This document shows, piece by piece, positions 8,688 to 18,846 of a DNA stretch of 64,000 nucleotides; position 1 is the stretch's first letter; each line of letters begins with the position of its first letter. Source of the DNA: Oreohelix idahoensis (taxonomy: Eukaryota > Mollusca > Gastropoda > Stylommatophora > Oreohelicidae); contig JAMPIV010000293.1 in NCBI GenBank assembly GCA_024509875.1, forward strand, positions 28,501 to 92,500. The letters run 5' to 3'. The notes below the pieces were generated by a model. That model was not told where the DNA came from, did not search any database, and saw only the letters and a program-made list of their open reading frames with translations. A program made the position numbers and the translations under genes.

Positions 8688-9194
8688 ATGAATACAGACG
8701 AGATACGGACCATCCTCCTGTCAGATATATTTGTTAAACGAACTGGGCTCGTTAAAGTTTTAGCTCGTGACCAATTACCTCTACGTATCGATCCGAACCA
8801 GACGGCTGCTTTCGTCATCAACACTGACCCTAGCTATCGCCCCAGTGACCACTGGGTCGCTCTATGTTATAATGGACTTGGTACTTTTGAATATTTTGAT
8901 TCTTTCGGCCTACCACCTATACACCCGGATTTGGTTAATTTTATTGCCAGAAACTCTACCCGACCTGTTAACTACAACGCCAGACATTTACAAGATGTAG
9001 TCACCAACGTTTGTGGGCTCTACGCCATTTATTTCATCTTGATCAAAGCTCGCGGTGGTACTATGCAACGCGTCCTACTACCCTTTTCGGCTAGACAACA
9101 CAATAACGATCGATTAATTACTCGATTAGTCAGACCCTGGCTAGCGAGCCACAAGACGGCTTTTTCGTTCATAGACAAAGGAAGCGATCAATAG
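8688..9194 (+). CDS. PRO: adenain-like maturation cysteine protease of Polinton
   Basis: This 168-residue C5/Ulp1-fold cysteine protease is predicted to mature virion proteins. The catalytic set is visible: H55 in SDHWVAL, D71 in EYFDSFG, Q102 in LQDVVTN (oxyanion hole) and C109 in NVCGLYAIYF. The order H-D-Q-C and spacing match adenain and the Polinton protease. The frame is intact and starts three bases after the major capsid stop. The C-terminal coding segment (9105-9145) is partly duplicated downstream in the non-coding DNA. The strand is compact with the capsid genes, suggesting a shared late transcript. Confidence 0.92.
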   Translation: MNTDEIRTILLSDIFVKRTGLVKVLARDQLPLRIDPNQTAAFVINTDPSYRPSDHWVALCYNGLGTFEYFDSFGLPPIHPDLVNFIARNSTRPVNYNARHLQDVVTNVCGLYAIYFILIKARGGTMQRVLLPFSARQHNNDRLITRLVRPWLASHKTAFSFIDKGSDQ

Positions 9195-9385
9195 ACACGT
9201 GTGTGTATTTTTTTCTGTCGGTTTTCCCTCACGACAATACGGCCATGAGTCATCCACTTGTCCGCACGCAACCGCGTCAACTATCGATTAGATTTTTCCA
9301 CGAATCACGCCCTGGCTAATTCAAATCTAGTCACAGCGTCAACGATCGATTAATATTTCAACTAATCACGTCTCGGCTAGCACAC
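9105..9385 (+). repeat. degenerate copies of the protease 3' end
   Basis: Three related segments of about 40-46 bases occur: 9105-9145 inside the protease gene, 9274-9319 and 9336-9380 downstream. Shared cores are GATCGATTAAT (or TATCGATTAGA) and GGCTAG or GGCTAA about 30 bases later. The last two are 62 bases apart. Translated, the third still resembles the protease tail (NDRLI then RLA). They look like old partial tandem duplications. Confidence 0.6.
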
Positions 9386-9419
9386 GCCTCAAGAAACCAG
9401 ATTGACCTGGTATTCCTGC

Positions 9420-9426
9420 ATATAAA
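9420..9426 (+). promoter_or_regulatory. TATA-like box before the PC4-like gene
   Basis: ATATAAA lies about 80 bases upstream of the ATG at 9507, in a 310-base gap that separates the capsid/protease block from the PC4-like gene. This suggests that the latter has its own promoter. Confidence 0.45.
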
Positions 9427-9506
9427 CAGACACTTGGAAGACCAAGACACTCATACTTTACTAACGCAGTGGCGTGATAACGACAGATACTTACACCTCA
9501 TTGAAG

Positions 9507-9650
9507 ATGACTGCTCCCACCAACTGGGTCTACATCAAGAGCTGTGATGAAATGCTTAATCCTTTGGCTAGTGGTCTGAAAGCCGCGTCTGTATGTGTTT
9601 ACCGAGGCCAACCTTTACTACACGTGAGAAGATACTTTGGTGAATCCAAC
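9507..9650 (+). pseudogene. PC4-like ssDNA-binding protein, N-terminal half
   Basis: These 48 codons begin MTAPTNWVYIK and include the beta-strand pair VCVYRGQPLLHVRRYFG, which matches the first half of the PC4/p15 single-stranded-DNA-binding domain. The frame is interrupted at 9650 by the 9.19 kb LTR retrotransposon. The remaining 155 codons lie at 18847-19314 in the matching frame once one 5-bp target copy is discounted. PC4 proteins bind ssDNA and stimulate transcription; in this element the protein could act in late transcription or in replication. That role is inferred. An in-frame start at 9474 is not ATG-like by context; the ATG at 9507 is used. Confidence 0.7.
9646..9650. repeat. target-site duplication CCAAC (left)
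   Basis: CCAAC directly precedes the 5' LTR and is repeated directly after the 3' LTR (18842-18846). A 5-bp duplication is normal for Ty3/gypsy integrases. Confidence 0.92.
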
Positions 9651-11905
9651 TGTAGTGAAATTGACAGAGATACAACGGTAAAATCCCTCCAAAGATAACA
9701 TTTAAGGATAAAAACATAATGCGTAGGCTGCTGATAGACATGATCGCCCAGACCGCGGGTCATCACCCTCCATAAGAATTGACTTGCTAGACAGGAGGGG
9801 AACGGCGGATGAAAGGAAAAAATATGACTGGAAAGATTGCGTGAGACTGGAAAGGCTAAGGAGACGCAATTGGGGGGGAAACGGAGAAAAGTCACGTTTC
9901 CCAAGTTGACATAAAAAGTAAGCAACTCGACAGAAGGGACCATAGATATGTTACGCCACAGTCATTTATTGGACGCTTTTGCAATACCAAGCCCTTGATT
10001 TGAATTCAGCGGCTAAAAACGCAGATGTTAGGAATATTACAAAAATTAAAAAGTACTTTTTTCTTAATATTAATGTTAGGAATATAAAAATTAGCTGGCC
10101 GGATGGCCTATTCTGAGCAGTGAACTAATATGTTCTTAATTTTACAGACGGATAGATAATATTGAAGATAATGACAAAAGACAGTGTTGTTCACATCATC
10201 GACAGACTGTATTGAATCTAAAAGTGTCGCTATTGCACAAAAAACACGACCTCGAGACGCAGGTGTTCAAATCTACTTGGTATGGAGGAGAGGGGATATT
10301 GTGGTGGCTGTGTCTAAAAATAACTTTTAACGACAAAATTTTGGAGGGGAGAGAAAGGTTGGTTCAAAAATCAAGTACATTTTGTAGAAACACAAGTAGA
10401 GACGGACAGACTAACAGATAACCATCCATACTTGACTGAAGCATGACTGAAATGACTTTATGGTAGGAAATTTGAAATTCAAATAAACCTAGGCAGTGAT
10501 TGGCCACAGACAATCATATCATTAGCGCTCAGACGCGAAAGTGGGGCCATTCTTCAATAGTTGTTCAGTGATAGACACAGATTTTAAAGTGTGGTGATTT
10601 CCATATGAAAGAAAGTGTAAGAAGTTTAGGGACGCCATACTATAGCCAGCAGCTCAGCTGAGTTTTGCTAGCAATTCTGTGTTATTTATTCATAATCTGG
10701 TAAGATTGAAATTATTTCCTTATATATATTTTGAATATTGTTTCATGTTCGAGTGATTTGATACTGCCATATCGAAATCTAGCCTTACAAACAAGTAGGG
10801 ATTTGCTCTAGACCCCCCGCCCAAGTCAGGGTCTAGGGACCAACGGTGTACATAAACTCCAGCAAGAGTTAGGCAAGACAGATCAAGTGTTGAGAATAAT
10901 GAAACATATTACCTATCCTCTTTTAGGGCAGACAACTAATAAATATTTTTCAGAATCTATAGTCTGGGAGGATCTATCTGATGTAAACCCACCATGGTAA
11001 ATGTGCTGTTTGGTCAGAGAGATCTGACCTGTCTGTATGATGTGGTTGTTGTGTCAGTGTTGTGTCCAGACGTGGGTAGAGAATAGATTTTGACACATGG
11101 CCCATACTTTGCTTGCAGAGCTGTGAGTTTCTGTTGTCAACAAAGCAGTGACTATTCAGTTGGTGACTTTACTCGAGTGTATCTGTGCAGTACTTGTGAC
11201 AGAGACCACCATTATTGCCCGCCAGCACGGAGAGGTGGGACCATCAGATTTCAGCACCAGAGCTACAACTACAAGATGAGTGAGCCTCTGGTCTGCTGGA
11301 CATTCACCAACGCTGTGTAGTTACTAATACCCTCATAAAAATTCCCACCATTTTCTGGACACTGTGTAGTCAATATAGACAGGTGTGATGAGGCCACCCC
11401 AACAGCACAAACATTAACTATCCTCCCAAGTAGATGACTACTAGAACATTTTAATAAAACTAACTAGTATAGTACATATATATGTACACTATTGCATTTA
11501 TGATATAATATTCCATGCATTTCTTTCATAATCTCTAAATCCTTTTAAGTTCTGGTCAACCTAAAAAATTGATACAGAACAAAATAAATGTAATATAATT
11601 CTATCAAAAAATTTTACACACGTGAGTTAGTTCAGTGTATTTTAACATTTATTAATATTATTAGTCTTGTTAAATATCTGTGGGTATATCTATAACCTAT
11701 TACACCACACTACATATCATAACCCTAGACACTTTACGTAGCCACATTCATTAAAAAAAAAAAATTAAGTGTGAGGTCGTAGTGGTAGCAAGAAAGGCCT
11801 TCTGACAATTCACAACTACATTTTATCTCAGGAGCCTTCACAGCTGGCCTCATACAATTACATTTAGTAATATCACCATCATACAATACCATCAACACCA
11901 CTACA
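9651..11905 (+). repeat. 5' LTR
   Basis: This 2255-bp LTR starts TGTAGTG and ends CACTACA, perfect 7-bp inverted ends. It is unusually long for a Ty3/gypsy LTR. It contains a GGGTCTAG-type inverted pair around CTAGACCCCCCGCCC (about 10817-10840). No conserved protein is recognisable inside. Confidence 0.95.
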
Positions 11906-11910
11906 TATAT

Positions 11911-11928
11911 TGGGGTCTTGTCCAAGGG
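11911..11928 (+). other. probable tRNA primer-binding site
   Basis: Five bases after the 5' LTR comes TGGGGTCTTGTCCAAGGG, beginning with the TGG complementary to a tRNA CCA end. It resembles, imperfectly, a tRNA-Pro primer site. Confidence 0.55.
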
Positions 11929-12173
11929 ATAATTAGCCCAACAGTAATATTAGGATCTCCTGGTGGGAGAAATAAAAGTAGGGAAATAAATTGTAAAATT
12001 CCCTTTAACATTAAAAGTGTCCCTGCAGATAAAAGTTGGTGAATCTTCACAGCCAGTAATAATTAATTAGTTAACTGGTTGGTTAGAATTGGTTAGACTA
12101 TAGTCATAAGAAGTACTTAGTGTATTTACTGGTTAGAGATTTATCTTGTATATTATTATATTGTCTAAAAAGT

Positions 12174-14375
12174 ATGGCGGAGCTGGCAAAATTTAGATCA
12201 GCTGCTGTGCTCACCGCGAAGGAGATGGGAATGGATGGTCAAATTTTAATTCAATACGTAACGACTGAATGTGATAAATATATTGAAAGGGAAGATAGAA
12301 AGGTAGCTGAGAAGAGGTTACAAATTGAGGCTGATAGAGAAATTAAGAGGCTGCAGATTGAGGCAGAAGAAAAACGACAGCAAAGGGAGGCAGAAGAAAA
12401 AAAGGCCGAAAGGGAGGCAGAAGATAGAAGGTTGCAAAGGGAGCACGAATTACGACTAAGGGAGCTGGAATTACAAGGCCAGGCTCATGAAAATGGTGCC
12501 AGCCCTTTTGCCTCAGATGCTACGCCCAGTCTGGGAGCCTCAAACTCCGCTATGGGGTTTCATTTAGACCATTTTGTTGAAAAAGACGATGACATAGAGG
12601 GGTACCTAGGACGTTTTGAGTTATTAGCTACTACATATGGGTTAGAGAGAGAGAGGTGGAGCTTAAAGCTATCACAGGGATTGAGAGGTACTTCTTATGA
12701 AGTATTTGCCAAAATGAACAGGGAAGACCAAGACAATTATGACATGTTAAAGCAGGCTTTGTTATTAAGGTACGAGAAGAATGGTGAATTTTATCGTAAG
12801 AAATTTAGAAATGCCAAACTGTTGTCTGGGGAGACATACCACCAATTCTCTGCTAGACTAGAAACCTATTTGGAGAAATGGACGGCTCTGGGGAAGACCC
12901 AAGATCTTAAAGAAATGATCATGATTGAGCAATTGAGAGAGTCCATGGCTCCAGACATGAGAAAATTTCTCATGGAACAAGGTGCAGAGAAGTTGGGGGA
13001 AATTTTAAATGTTGCTGAGAGGTATCAGGCAGCCCAGGCAGAGGTAAGTGGTGCTAAGAAGAAGCACATAGACAATTTTAAAGCTCCACAGCAATTTAAT
13101 AAATTTGATAATAGAGAGCAGGGAAATAAAGGTAGGACAAACTTTGAGCGGCCAAGAAATGACTATCGCGACAGAAACTCACAGTTCAATGACCAAAAGT
13201 TCAATGAAAGAAAACCGTTGAACCAAGGAAAAAGATGGTGTAAATGGTGCAAGAAGGATAACCATAACACCGAATTTTGTAGAAGGAAACCTTCAAACAT
13301 TGCTGCAATGAAGTCGGGGACGCAAAGATTAAAGGTTAATCCTAAGGAGCAACAGGAACCTTATCACCCCCCAGTTTGTGAGGATGTTATTTGTAATGGG
13401 GTCACCATAAGGTGCCTTTATGATACAGGTTTGGATTATGATTCAGTTGTGAAGTCTAGCCTAGTGGACCCAAGTCAGTATACCACAGAAACAGTGGAAA
13501 TACAAGGGGCGACTAAGGACATACCACTCATGACACTTCCCATCGCAAGGATAACGGTGAAAACTCGCTATGTGGAAGGAGAAATCAGAGCAGCAGTGAT
13601 AGATGAACCAATCTACCCTCTGATATTGGGGTGTAGATACGTCTTCTTGGGGAATCCCGAGAAACCTGTGATCATGGCGACAGTGCAGACCAGGTCACAG
13701 AAGAAGGAGGAAGAAGGTGAACCTATAAATGCTCATCCAGAGGAGATGAGGAAGGCGCAGGCTGAGGATAGGACACTCAAGCCCTGTTTTAAAAAATTAC
13801 CCAAATGCCACACACCTCCGAGCAAGGGGGAATATTTCATGAAGAACAAACTCTTATACAGGAAGGCCGGAACTGGAACAAATGGTCACAACCAGCTGGT
13901 TCTTCCCACTTCATATAGAGATAAAGTGATGGAACTCGGGCATGCGATTCCCTTCAGTGGTCACATGGGGATCAGCGCCACAGGACAGCGTATAGCTTGT
14001 CATTACTTCTGGCCAGGGATAACGGAGGATATAAAAAGATATGTCAAATCCTGCCCAGAATGTCAAAGGGTAGCTCCAAAGCACTGGACTGCTCCTGCAA
14101 CTCTAGGGGAAATGCCCATAGTGGGAACACCTTTTGAGAGGGTTGCAGTGGATATTGTAGGACCTCTCACTCGGACCAAGAGGAGGAACAGTTACATCCT
14201 TACTTTGGTGGACACTTGTTCTATGTGGGGAGAGGCGGTAGCCCTGCCATCAATTGATTCAAAACATGTAGCAGAGGCACTACTTACAATATTTACCCGA
14301 TTAGGATTCCCGCATCAAATCTTGACGGATAATGGTTCTCAGTTCAAGGGGAAACTAACGGAAGAAGTTTTTTAA
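12174..14375 (+). CDS. gag-pol: Gag - protease - integrase (N-terminal and core part)
   Basis: The ATG at 12174 (MAELAKF) was chosen over an upstream in-frame GTG. Domains in order: a charged coiled coil (about 45-125, many E/K/R heptads); a capsid region with a SCAN-like segment (about 210-290: YHQFSARLETYLEKW, LRESMAPDMRKFL); a CCHC knuckle CKWCKKDNHNTEFC (about 355-370); an aspartic protease with YDTGLDY (about 420); and integrase with the zinc-binding H..H/C..C region (SGHMG, CPEC) and two catalytic aspartates (VDIVGPL about 660, TDNGSQF about 719). The ORF stops at TAA 14373-14375 because a T-run (14368-14373) is one base too long. The rest of integrase is in the following frame. Gag and Pol appear to be one reading frame. 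Confidence 0.93.
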   Translation: MAELAKFRSAAVLTAKEMGMDGQILIQYVTTECDKYIEREDRKVAEKRLQIEADREIKRLQIEAEEKRQQREAEEKKAEREAEDRRLQREHELRLRELELQGQAHENGASPFASDATPSLGASNSAMGFHLDHFVEKDDDIEGYLGRFELLATTYGLERERWSLKLSQGLRGTSYEVFAKMNREDQDNYDMLKQALLLRYEKNGEFYRKKFRNAKLLSGETYHQFSARLETYLEKWTALGKTQDLKEMIMIEQLRESMAPDMRKFLMEQGAEKLGEILNVAERYQAAQAEVSGAKKKHIDNFKAPQQFNKFDNREQGNKGRTNFERPRNDYRDRNSQFNDQKFNERKPLNQGKRWCKWCKKDNHNTEFCRRKPSNIAAMKSGTQRLKVNPKEQQEPYHPPVCEDVICNGVTIRCLYDTGLDYDSVVKSSLVDPSQYTTETVEIQGATKDIPLMTLPIARITVKTRYVEGEIRAAVIDEPIYPLILGCRYVFLGNPEKPVIMATVQTRSQKKEEEGEPINAHPEEMRKAQAEDRTLKPCFKKLPKCHTPPSKGEYFMKNKLLYRKAGTGTNGHNQLVLPTSYRDKVMELGHAIPFSGHMGISATGQRIACHYFWPGITEDIKRYVKSCPECQRVAPKHWTAPATLGEMPIVGTPFERVAVDIVGPLTRTKRRNSYILTLVDTCSMWGEAVALPSIDSKHVAEALLTIFTRLGFPHQILTDNGSQFKGKLTEEVF

Positions 14376-16497
14376 GCTATTTCAAGCCAGGCACTTTCAT
14401 TGTAGTCCGTACCATCCACAAGGGAACGGCCAGGTAGAGAGGTTCAATGGGACTCTCATTTCTATCCTGAGAAAGCTGGCACACGAAAAACCGGATCTGT
14501 GGGATCAATTCCTGCCCGCCGCATTGTTTGCGTATCGGGAGGTACCACATAGTTCAACCGGGATGGCTCCCGCAACTCTGCTATTTGGGAGGCCAATAAA
14601 AGGTCCATTAGAGGCTTTATTAAGGACCTGGACAGATGAGAAGGCGGAAGAGACTGTTACCTCATCTTATCAATATGTGAACGAACTGACCAATCGTTTG
14701 AAAGCTGGATGGAAACTGGCAAATGATAATTTGAAACAAGCCAGGAAGAAACATTCAGCATATTTTAATAGGAAGGCAAAGGACAGGGAACTGGCAGTCG
14801 GAGAGAAGGTGCTGCTTCTACTACCGGGAAGCCAGAATAAATTACAAATTGGTTGGCAAGGTCCATATACGGTTCTAGAGAAGGTGTCTAGAACAAACTA
14901 TAAAATTGACAAAAAGGGGAAGGAAAAAGTTTATCATGTAAACCTTTTAAAGAAGTATCTGGACAGACCACTCCAGGAAAGCACCCCCTTATTGACCTTG
15001 GCTATTGCAACCCAGATGCAAAAAGAACCACTCACCTCACATGAATACCCATTACATCCTTGTGAAACAGCAGCACAGGTAAAAGTCAGTAAGCACCTGA
15101 CTAAAAACCAGAGGGAGAGAGTTCAAAAGGTTCTGGAGGAACATACAGATGTATTAACAGATAAACCAGGCCATACAAATTTGCTACAGTATGACATGAA
15201 ACTGGTAGACTCAAACCCAATCTGTATGAGAGCCTATTCTATTCCGTTCGCGAAGGAGAAGGCATTGAAGGAAGAAATAGAGTATTTGTTGAAGGAGAGG
15301 ATTATTTCGCACAGTGAATCATCTTTTAGTTCTAGTGTCGTTTTGTTGAGAAAACCGTCTGGGGAACACAGACTGTGCATAGATTACAGGAAACTGAATG
15401 CTGTCACAGAAGGACAAGTGGATCCATTACCAGACACAAAACAGTTATTTGCCAGACTGAACAAGGCAAAATACTTTTCAAAGGTGGATCTTAGTAAAGG
15501 CTATTACCAGATCCCAGTGAAGCCTGAAGTGAGACCTTATTTGGCTTTTAGCACTTCGGATGGACATTATGAATTCAATATGCTACCATTCGGACTGAAA
15601 AATGCTCCGAGTGTGTTTTCAAGGATGATGCGCAAATTGTTGGATCCCCTGAATAACCCATGTATCACAAATTTCATGGATGATATTCTCGTCGCCACCG
15701 AGACATTTGAAGAACACATTGAAGCTCTGGAGATGTTGTTTGATAGACTTCGGGAGGCGAACTTAACTGCTAGGCCAACAAAATGTTGTATTGGATGCAA
15801 AGAGTTGGAATTCTTGGGACACACTGTATATCAGGGTAATATGACCCCTGATCCTAAGAACTTGGAAAAACTGCAGAGAGCACCTAGGCCGCAAACAAAA
15901 AAAGACGTGCGATCATTTGTGTCGTTATGCGGATTTTATCAGAAATACATCAAGAATTTTAACGCTATTTGTGCTCCTCTGACTGATCTGACTCGCAAGG
16001 GACTTCCAGATAAAATTATTTGGACTGCACAATGTGAACTAGCGTTCCAAGAGTTAAAGGAAAAACTCACTAGCAAGCCTATTCTCAAACTACCTGATTT
16101 GACACAGGACTTTGTCTTAAGAACCGATGCAAGTAATGTAGGACTAGGAGGGGCTTTGTTGCAAAGATCATCTTCACCTGATGGGGAACTTAAACCAGTC
16201 GCTTATGCAAGCCGCAAATTGAATAAGGCGGAACAAGGATACTCCACAAGCGAAAAGGAATGTTTAGCATTAATCTGGGCAATAAAGAAGTTTCAAATCT
16301 ATCTGTATGGTAGGACTTTTGTGGTGGAGACGGACCATCAGCCTCTCGTGTTCTTGTCTCAGGCTAAGCATGAAAACGCAAGATTGCTGAGGTGGTCTTT
16401 GTTGCTTCAACCTTATCAGTTTAGTATCCAATATATCCCAGGCAAATTGAATGTCGGTGCAGATTTCCTCAGTCGGCACCCCTGTGATCAAAATTAG
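14374..16497 (+). CDS. pol: integrase C-terminus - reverse transcriptase - RNase H
   Basis: The frame is open from the base after the T-run. It first supplies the integrase glutamate (VERFNGT, about 27) and the GPY/F-type C-terminal domain (GWQGPYTVLEK). RT follows with LCIDYRKLN, SKVDLSKGYYQI, LPFGLKNAPSVF and the catalytic FMDD (about 434-437). RNase H shows RTDASNVGLGG, TSEKEC and ETDHQPL. It ends RHPCDQN and then TAG, 87 bases before the 3' LTR. There is no separate start: the protein was fused to the upstream ORF, so the single-base insertion disables this copy unless it is an assembly indel. The order Gag-PR-IN-RT-RH confirms the Gmr1-like type. Confidence 0.93.
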   Translation, partial: KLFQARHFHCSPYHPQGNGQVERFNGTLISILRKLAHEKPDLWDQFLPAALFAYREVPHSSTGMAPATLLFGRPIKGPLEALLRTWTDEKAEETVTSSYQYVNELTNRLKAGWKLANDNLKQARKKHSAYFNRKAKDRELAVGEKVLLLLPGSQNKLQIGWQGPYTVLEKVSRTNYKIDKKGKEKVYHVNLLKKYLDRPLQESTPLLTLAIATQMQKEPLTSHEYPLHPCETAAQVKVSKHLTKNQRERVQKVLEEHTDVLTDKPGHTNLLQYDMKLVDSNPICMRAYSIPFAKEKALKEEIEYLLKERIISHSESSFSSSVVLLRKPSGEHRLCIDYRKLNAVTEGQVDPLPDTKQLFARLNKAKYFSKVDLSKGYYQIPVKPEVRPYLAFSTSDGHYEFNMLPFGLKNAPSVFSRMMRKLLDPLNNPCITNFMDDILVATETFEEHIEALEMLFDRLREANLTARPTKCCIGCKELEFLGHTVYQGNMTPDPKNLEKLQRAPRPQTKKDVRSFVSLCGFYQKYIKNFNAICAPLTDLTRKGLPDKIIWTAQCELAFQELKEKLTSKPILKLPDLTQDFVLRTDASNVGLGGALLQRSSSPDGELKPVAYASRKLNKAEQGYSTSEKECLALIWAIKKFQIYLYGRTFVVETDHQPLVFLSQAKHENARLLRWSLLLQPYQFSIQYIPGKLNVGADFLSRHPCDQN

Positions 16498-16571
16498 AGT
16501 AGTGGCAGACGTGAGGAGTAATTTTACCTATGTGTATCGCTGGTTTTGAAACTTGCCATAGGCATGTTTTC

Positions 16572-16584
16572 AAGTGGGGAGATG
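16572..16584 (+). other. polypurine tract
   Basis: AAGTGGGGAGATG lies immediately before the TGTAGTG start of the 3' LTR and would prime plus-strand synthesis. Confidence 0.8.
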
Positions 16585-18841
16585 TGTAGTGAAATTGACA
16601 GAGATACAACGGTAAAATCCCTCCAAAGATAAAATTTAAGGATAAAAACATAATGCGTAGGCTGCTGATAGACATGATCGCCCAGACCGCGGGTCATCAC
16701 CCTCCATAAGAATTGACTTGCTAGACAGGAGGGGAACGGCGGATGAAAGGAAAAAAATATGACTGGAAAGATTGCGTGAGACTGGAAAGGCTAAGGAGAC
16801 GCAATTGGGGGGGAAACGGAGAAAAGTCACGTTTCCCAAGTTGACATAAAAAGTAAGCAACTCGACAGAAGGGACCATAGATATGTTACGCCACAGTCAT
16901 TTATTGGACGCTTTTGCAATACCAAGCCCTTGATTTGAATTCAGCGGCTAAAAACGCAGATGTTAGGAATATTACAAAAATTAAAAAGTACTTTTTTCTT
17001 AATATTAATGTTAGGAATATAAAAATTAGCTGGCCGGATGGCCTATTCTGAGCAGTGAACTAATATGTTCTTAATTTTACAGACGGATAGATAATATTGA
17101 AGATAATGACAAAAGACAGTGTTGTTCACATCATCGACAGACTGTATTGAATCTAAAAGTGTCGCTATTGCACAAAAAAACACGACCTCGAGACGCAGGT
17201 GTTCAAATCTACTTGGTATGGAGGAGAGGGGATATTGTGGTGGCTGTGTCTAAAAATAACTTTTAACGACAAAATTTTGGAGGGGAGAGAAAGGTTGGTT
17301 CAAAAATCAAGTACATTTTGTAGAAACACAAGTAGAGACGGACAGACTAACAGATAACCATCCATACTTGACTGAAGCATGACTGAAATGACTTTATGGT
17401 AGGAAATTTGAAATTCAAATAAACCTAGGCAGTGATTGGCCACAGACAATCATATCATTAGCGCTCAGACGCGAAAGTGGGGCCATTCTTCAATAGTTGT
17501 TCAGTGATAGACACAGATTTTAAAGTGTGGTGATTTCCATATGAAAGAAAGTGTAAGAAGTTTAGGGACGCCATACTATAGCCAGCAGCTCAGCTGAGTT
17601 TTGCTAGCAATTCTGTGTTATTTATTCATAATCTGGTAAGATTGAAATTATTTCCTTATATATATTTTGAATATTGTTTCATGTTCGAGTGATTTGATAC
17701 TGCCATATCGAAATCTAGCCTTACAAACAAGTAGGGATTTGCTCTAGACCCCCCGCCCAAGTCAGGGTCTAGGGACCAACGGTGTACATAAACTCCAGCA
17801 AGAGTTAGGCAAGACAGATCAAGTGTTGAGAATAATGAAACATATTACCTATCCTCTTTTAGGGCAGACAACTAATAAATATTTTTCAGAATCTATAGTC
17901 TGGGAGGATCTATCTGATGTAAACCCACCATGGTAAATGTGCTGTTTGGTCAGAGAGATCTGACCTGTCTGTATGATGTGGTTGTTGTGTCAGTGTTGTG
18001 TCCAGACGTGGGTAGAGAATAGATTTTGACACATGGCCCATACTTTGATTGCAGAGCTGTGAGTTTCTGTTGTCAACAAAGCAGTGACTATTCAGTTGGT
18101 GACTTTACTCGAGTGTATCTGTGCAGTACTTGTGACAGAGACCACCATTATTGCCCGCCAGCACGGAGAGGTGGGACCATCAGATTTCAGCACCAGAGCT
18201 ACAACTAAAAGATGAGTGAGCCTCTGGTCTGCTGGACATTCACCAACGCTGTGTAGTTACTAATACCCTCATAAAAATTCCCACCATTTTCTGGACACTG
18301 TGTAGTCAATATAGACAGGTGTGATGAGGCCACCCCAACAGCACAAACATTAACTATCCTCCCAAGTAGATGACTACTAGAACATTTTAATAAAACTAAC
18401 TAGTATAGTACATATATATATGTACACTATTGCATTTATGATATAATATTCCATGCATTTCTTTCATAATTTCTAAATCCTTTTAAGTTCTGGTCAACCT
18501 AAAAAATTGATACAGAACAAAATAAATGTAATATAATTCTATCAAGAAATTTTACACACGTGAGTTAGTTCAGTGTATTTTAACATTTATTAATATTATT
18601 AGTCTTGTTAAATATCTGTGGGTATATCTATAACCTATTACACCACACTACATATCATAACCCTAGACACTTTACGTAGCCACATTCATTAAAAAAAAAA
18701 TTAAGTGTGAGGTCGTAGTGGTAGCAAGAAAGGCCTTCTGACAAGTCACAACTACATTTTATCTCAGGAGCCTTCACAGCTGGCCTCATACAATTACATT
18801 TAGTAATATCACCATCATACAATACCATCAACACCACTACA
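16585..18841 (+). repeat. 3' LTR
   Basis: This 2257-bp LTR is nearly identical to the 5' LTR. Differences seen by eye include C/A near the start, C/A and C/A around 18050-18210, C/T, A/G and T/G further on, and length changes in A-runs and an AT repeat. Confidence 0.95.
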
Positions 18842-18846
18842 CCAAC
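18842..18846. repeat. target-site duplication CCAAC (right)
   Basis: This matches 9646-9650 exactly and restores the frame of the interrupted PC4-like gene. Confidence 0.92.

Larger units (their letters stand above)
9651..18841 (+). mobile_element. Gmr1-like Ty3/gypsy LTR retrotransposon
   Basis: A full-length 9191-bp element has near-identical long LTRs, a CCAAC target duplication, a primer site, a polypurine tract and gag-pol. Integrase lies upstream of reverse transcriptase, the reverse of ordinary Ty3/gypsy elements. That order is diagnostic of the Gmr1 group, first described from deuterostomes. By eye the LTRs differ at about six substitutions plus a few homopolymer and microsatellite length changes, so the insertion is recent. 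It splits the PC4-like Polinton gene. The only coding break seen is one extra T inside integrase. Confidence 0.93.

Noticed and set aside
11090..11320. 76-codon ORF with CSTCDRDHHYC inside the 5' LTR, repeated in the 3' LTR
   Set aside because: It lacks an ATG start, and its partner in the 3' LTR is cut by a change to a stop. It matches no known LTR-encoded protein and is probably chance.
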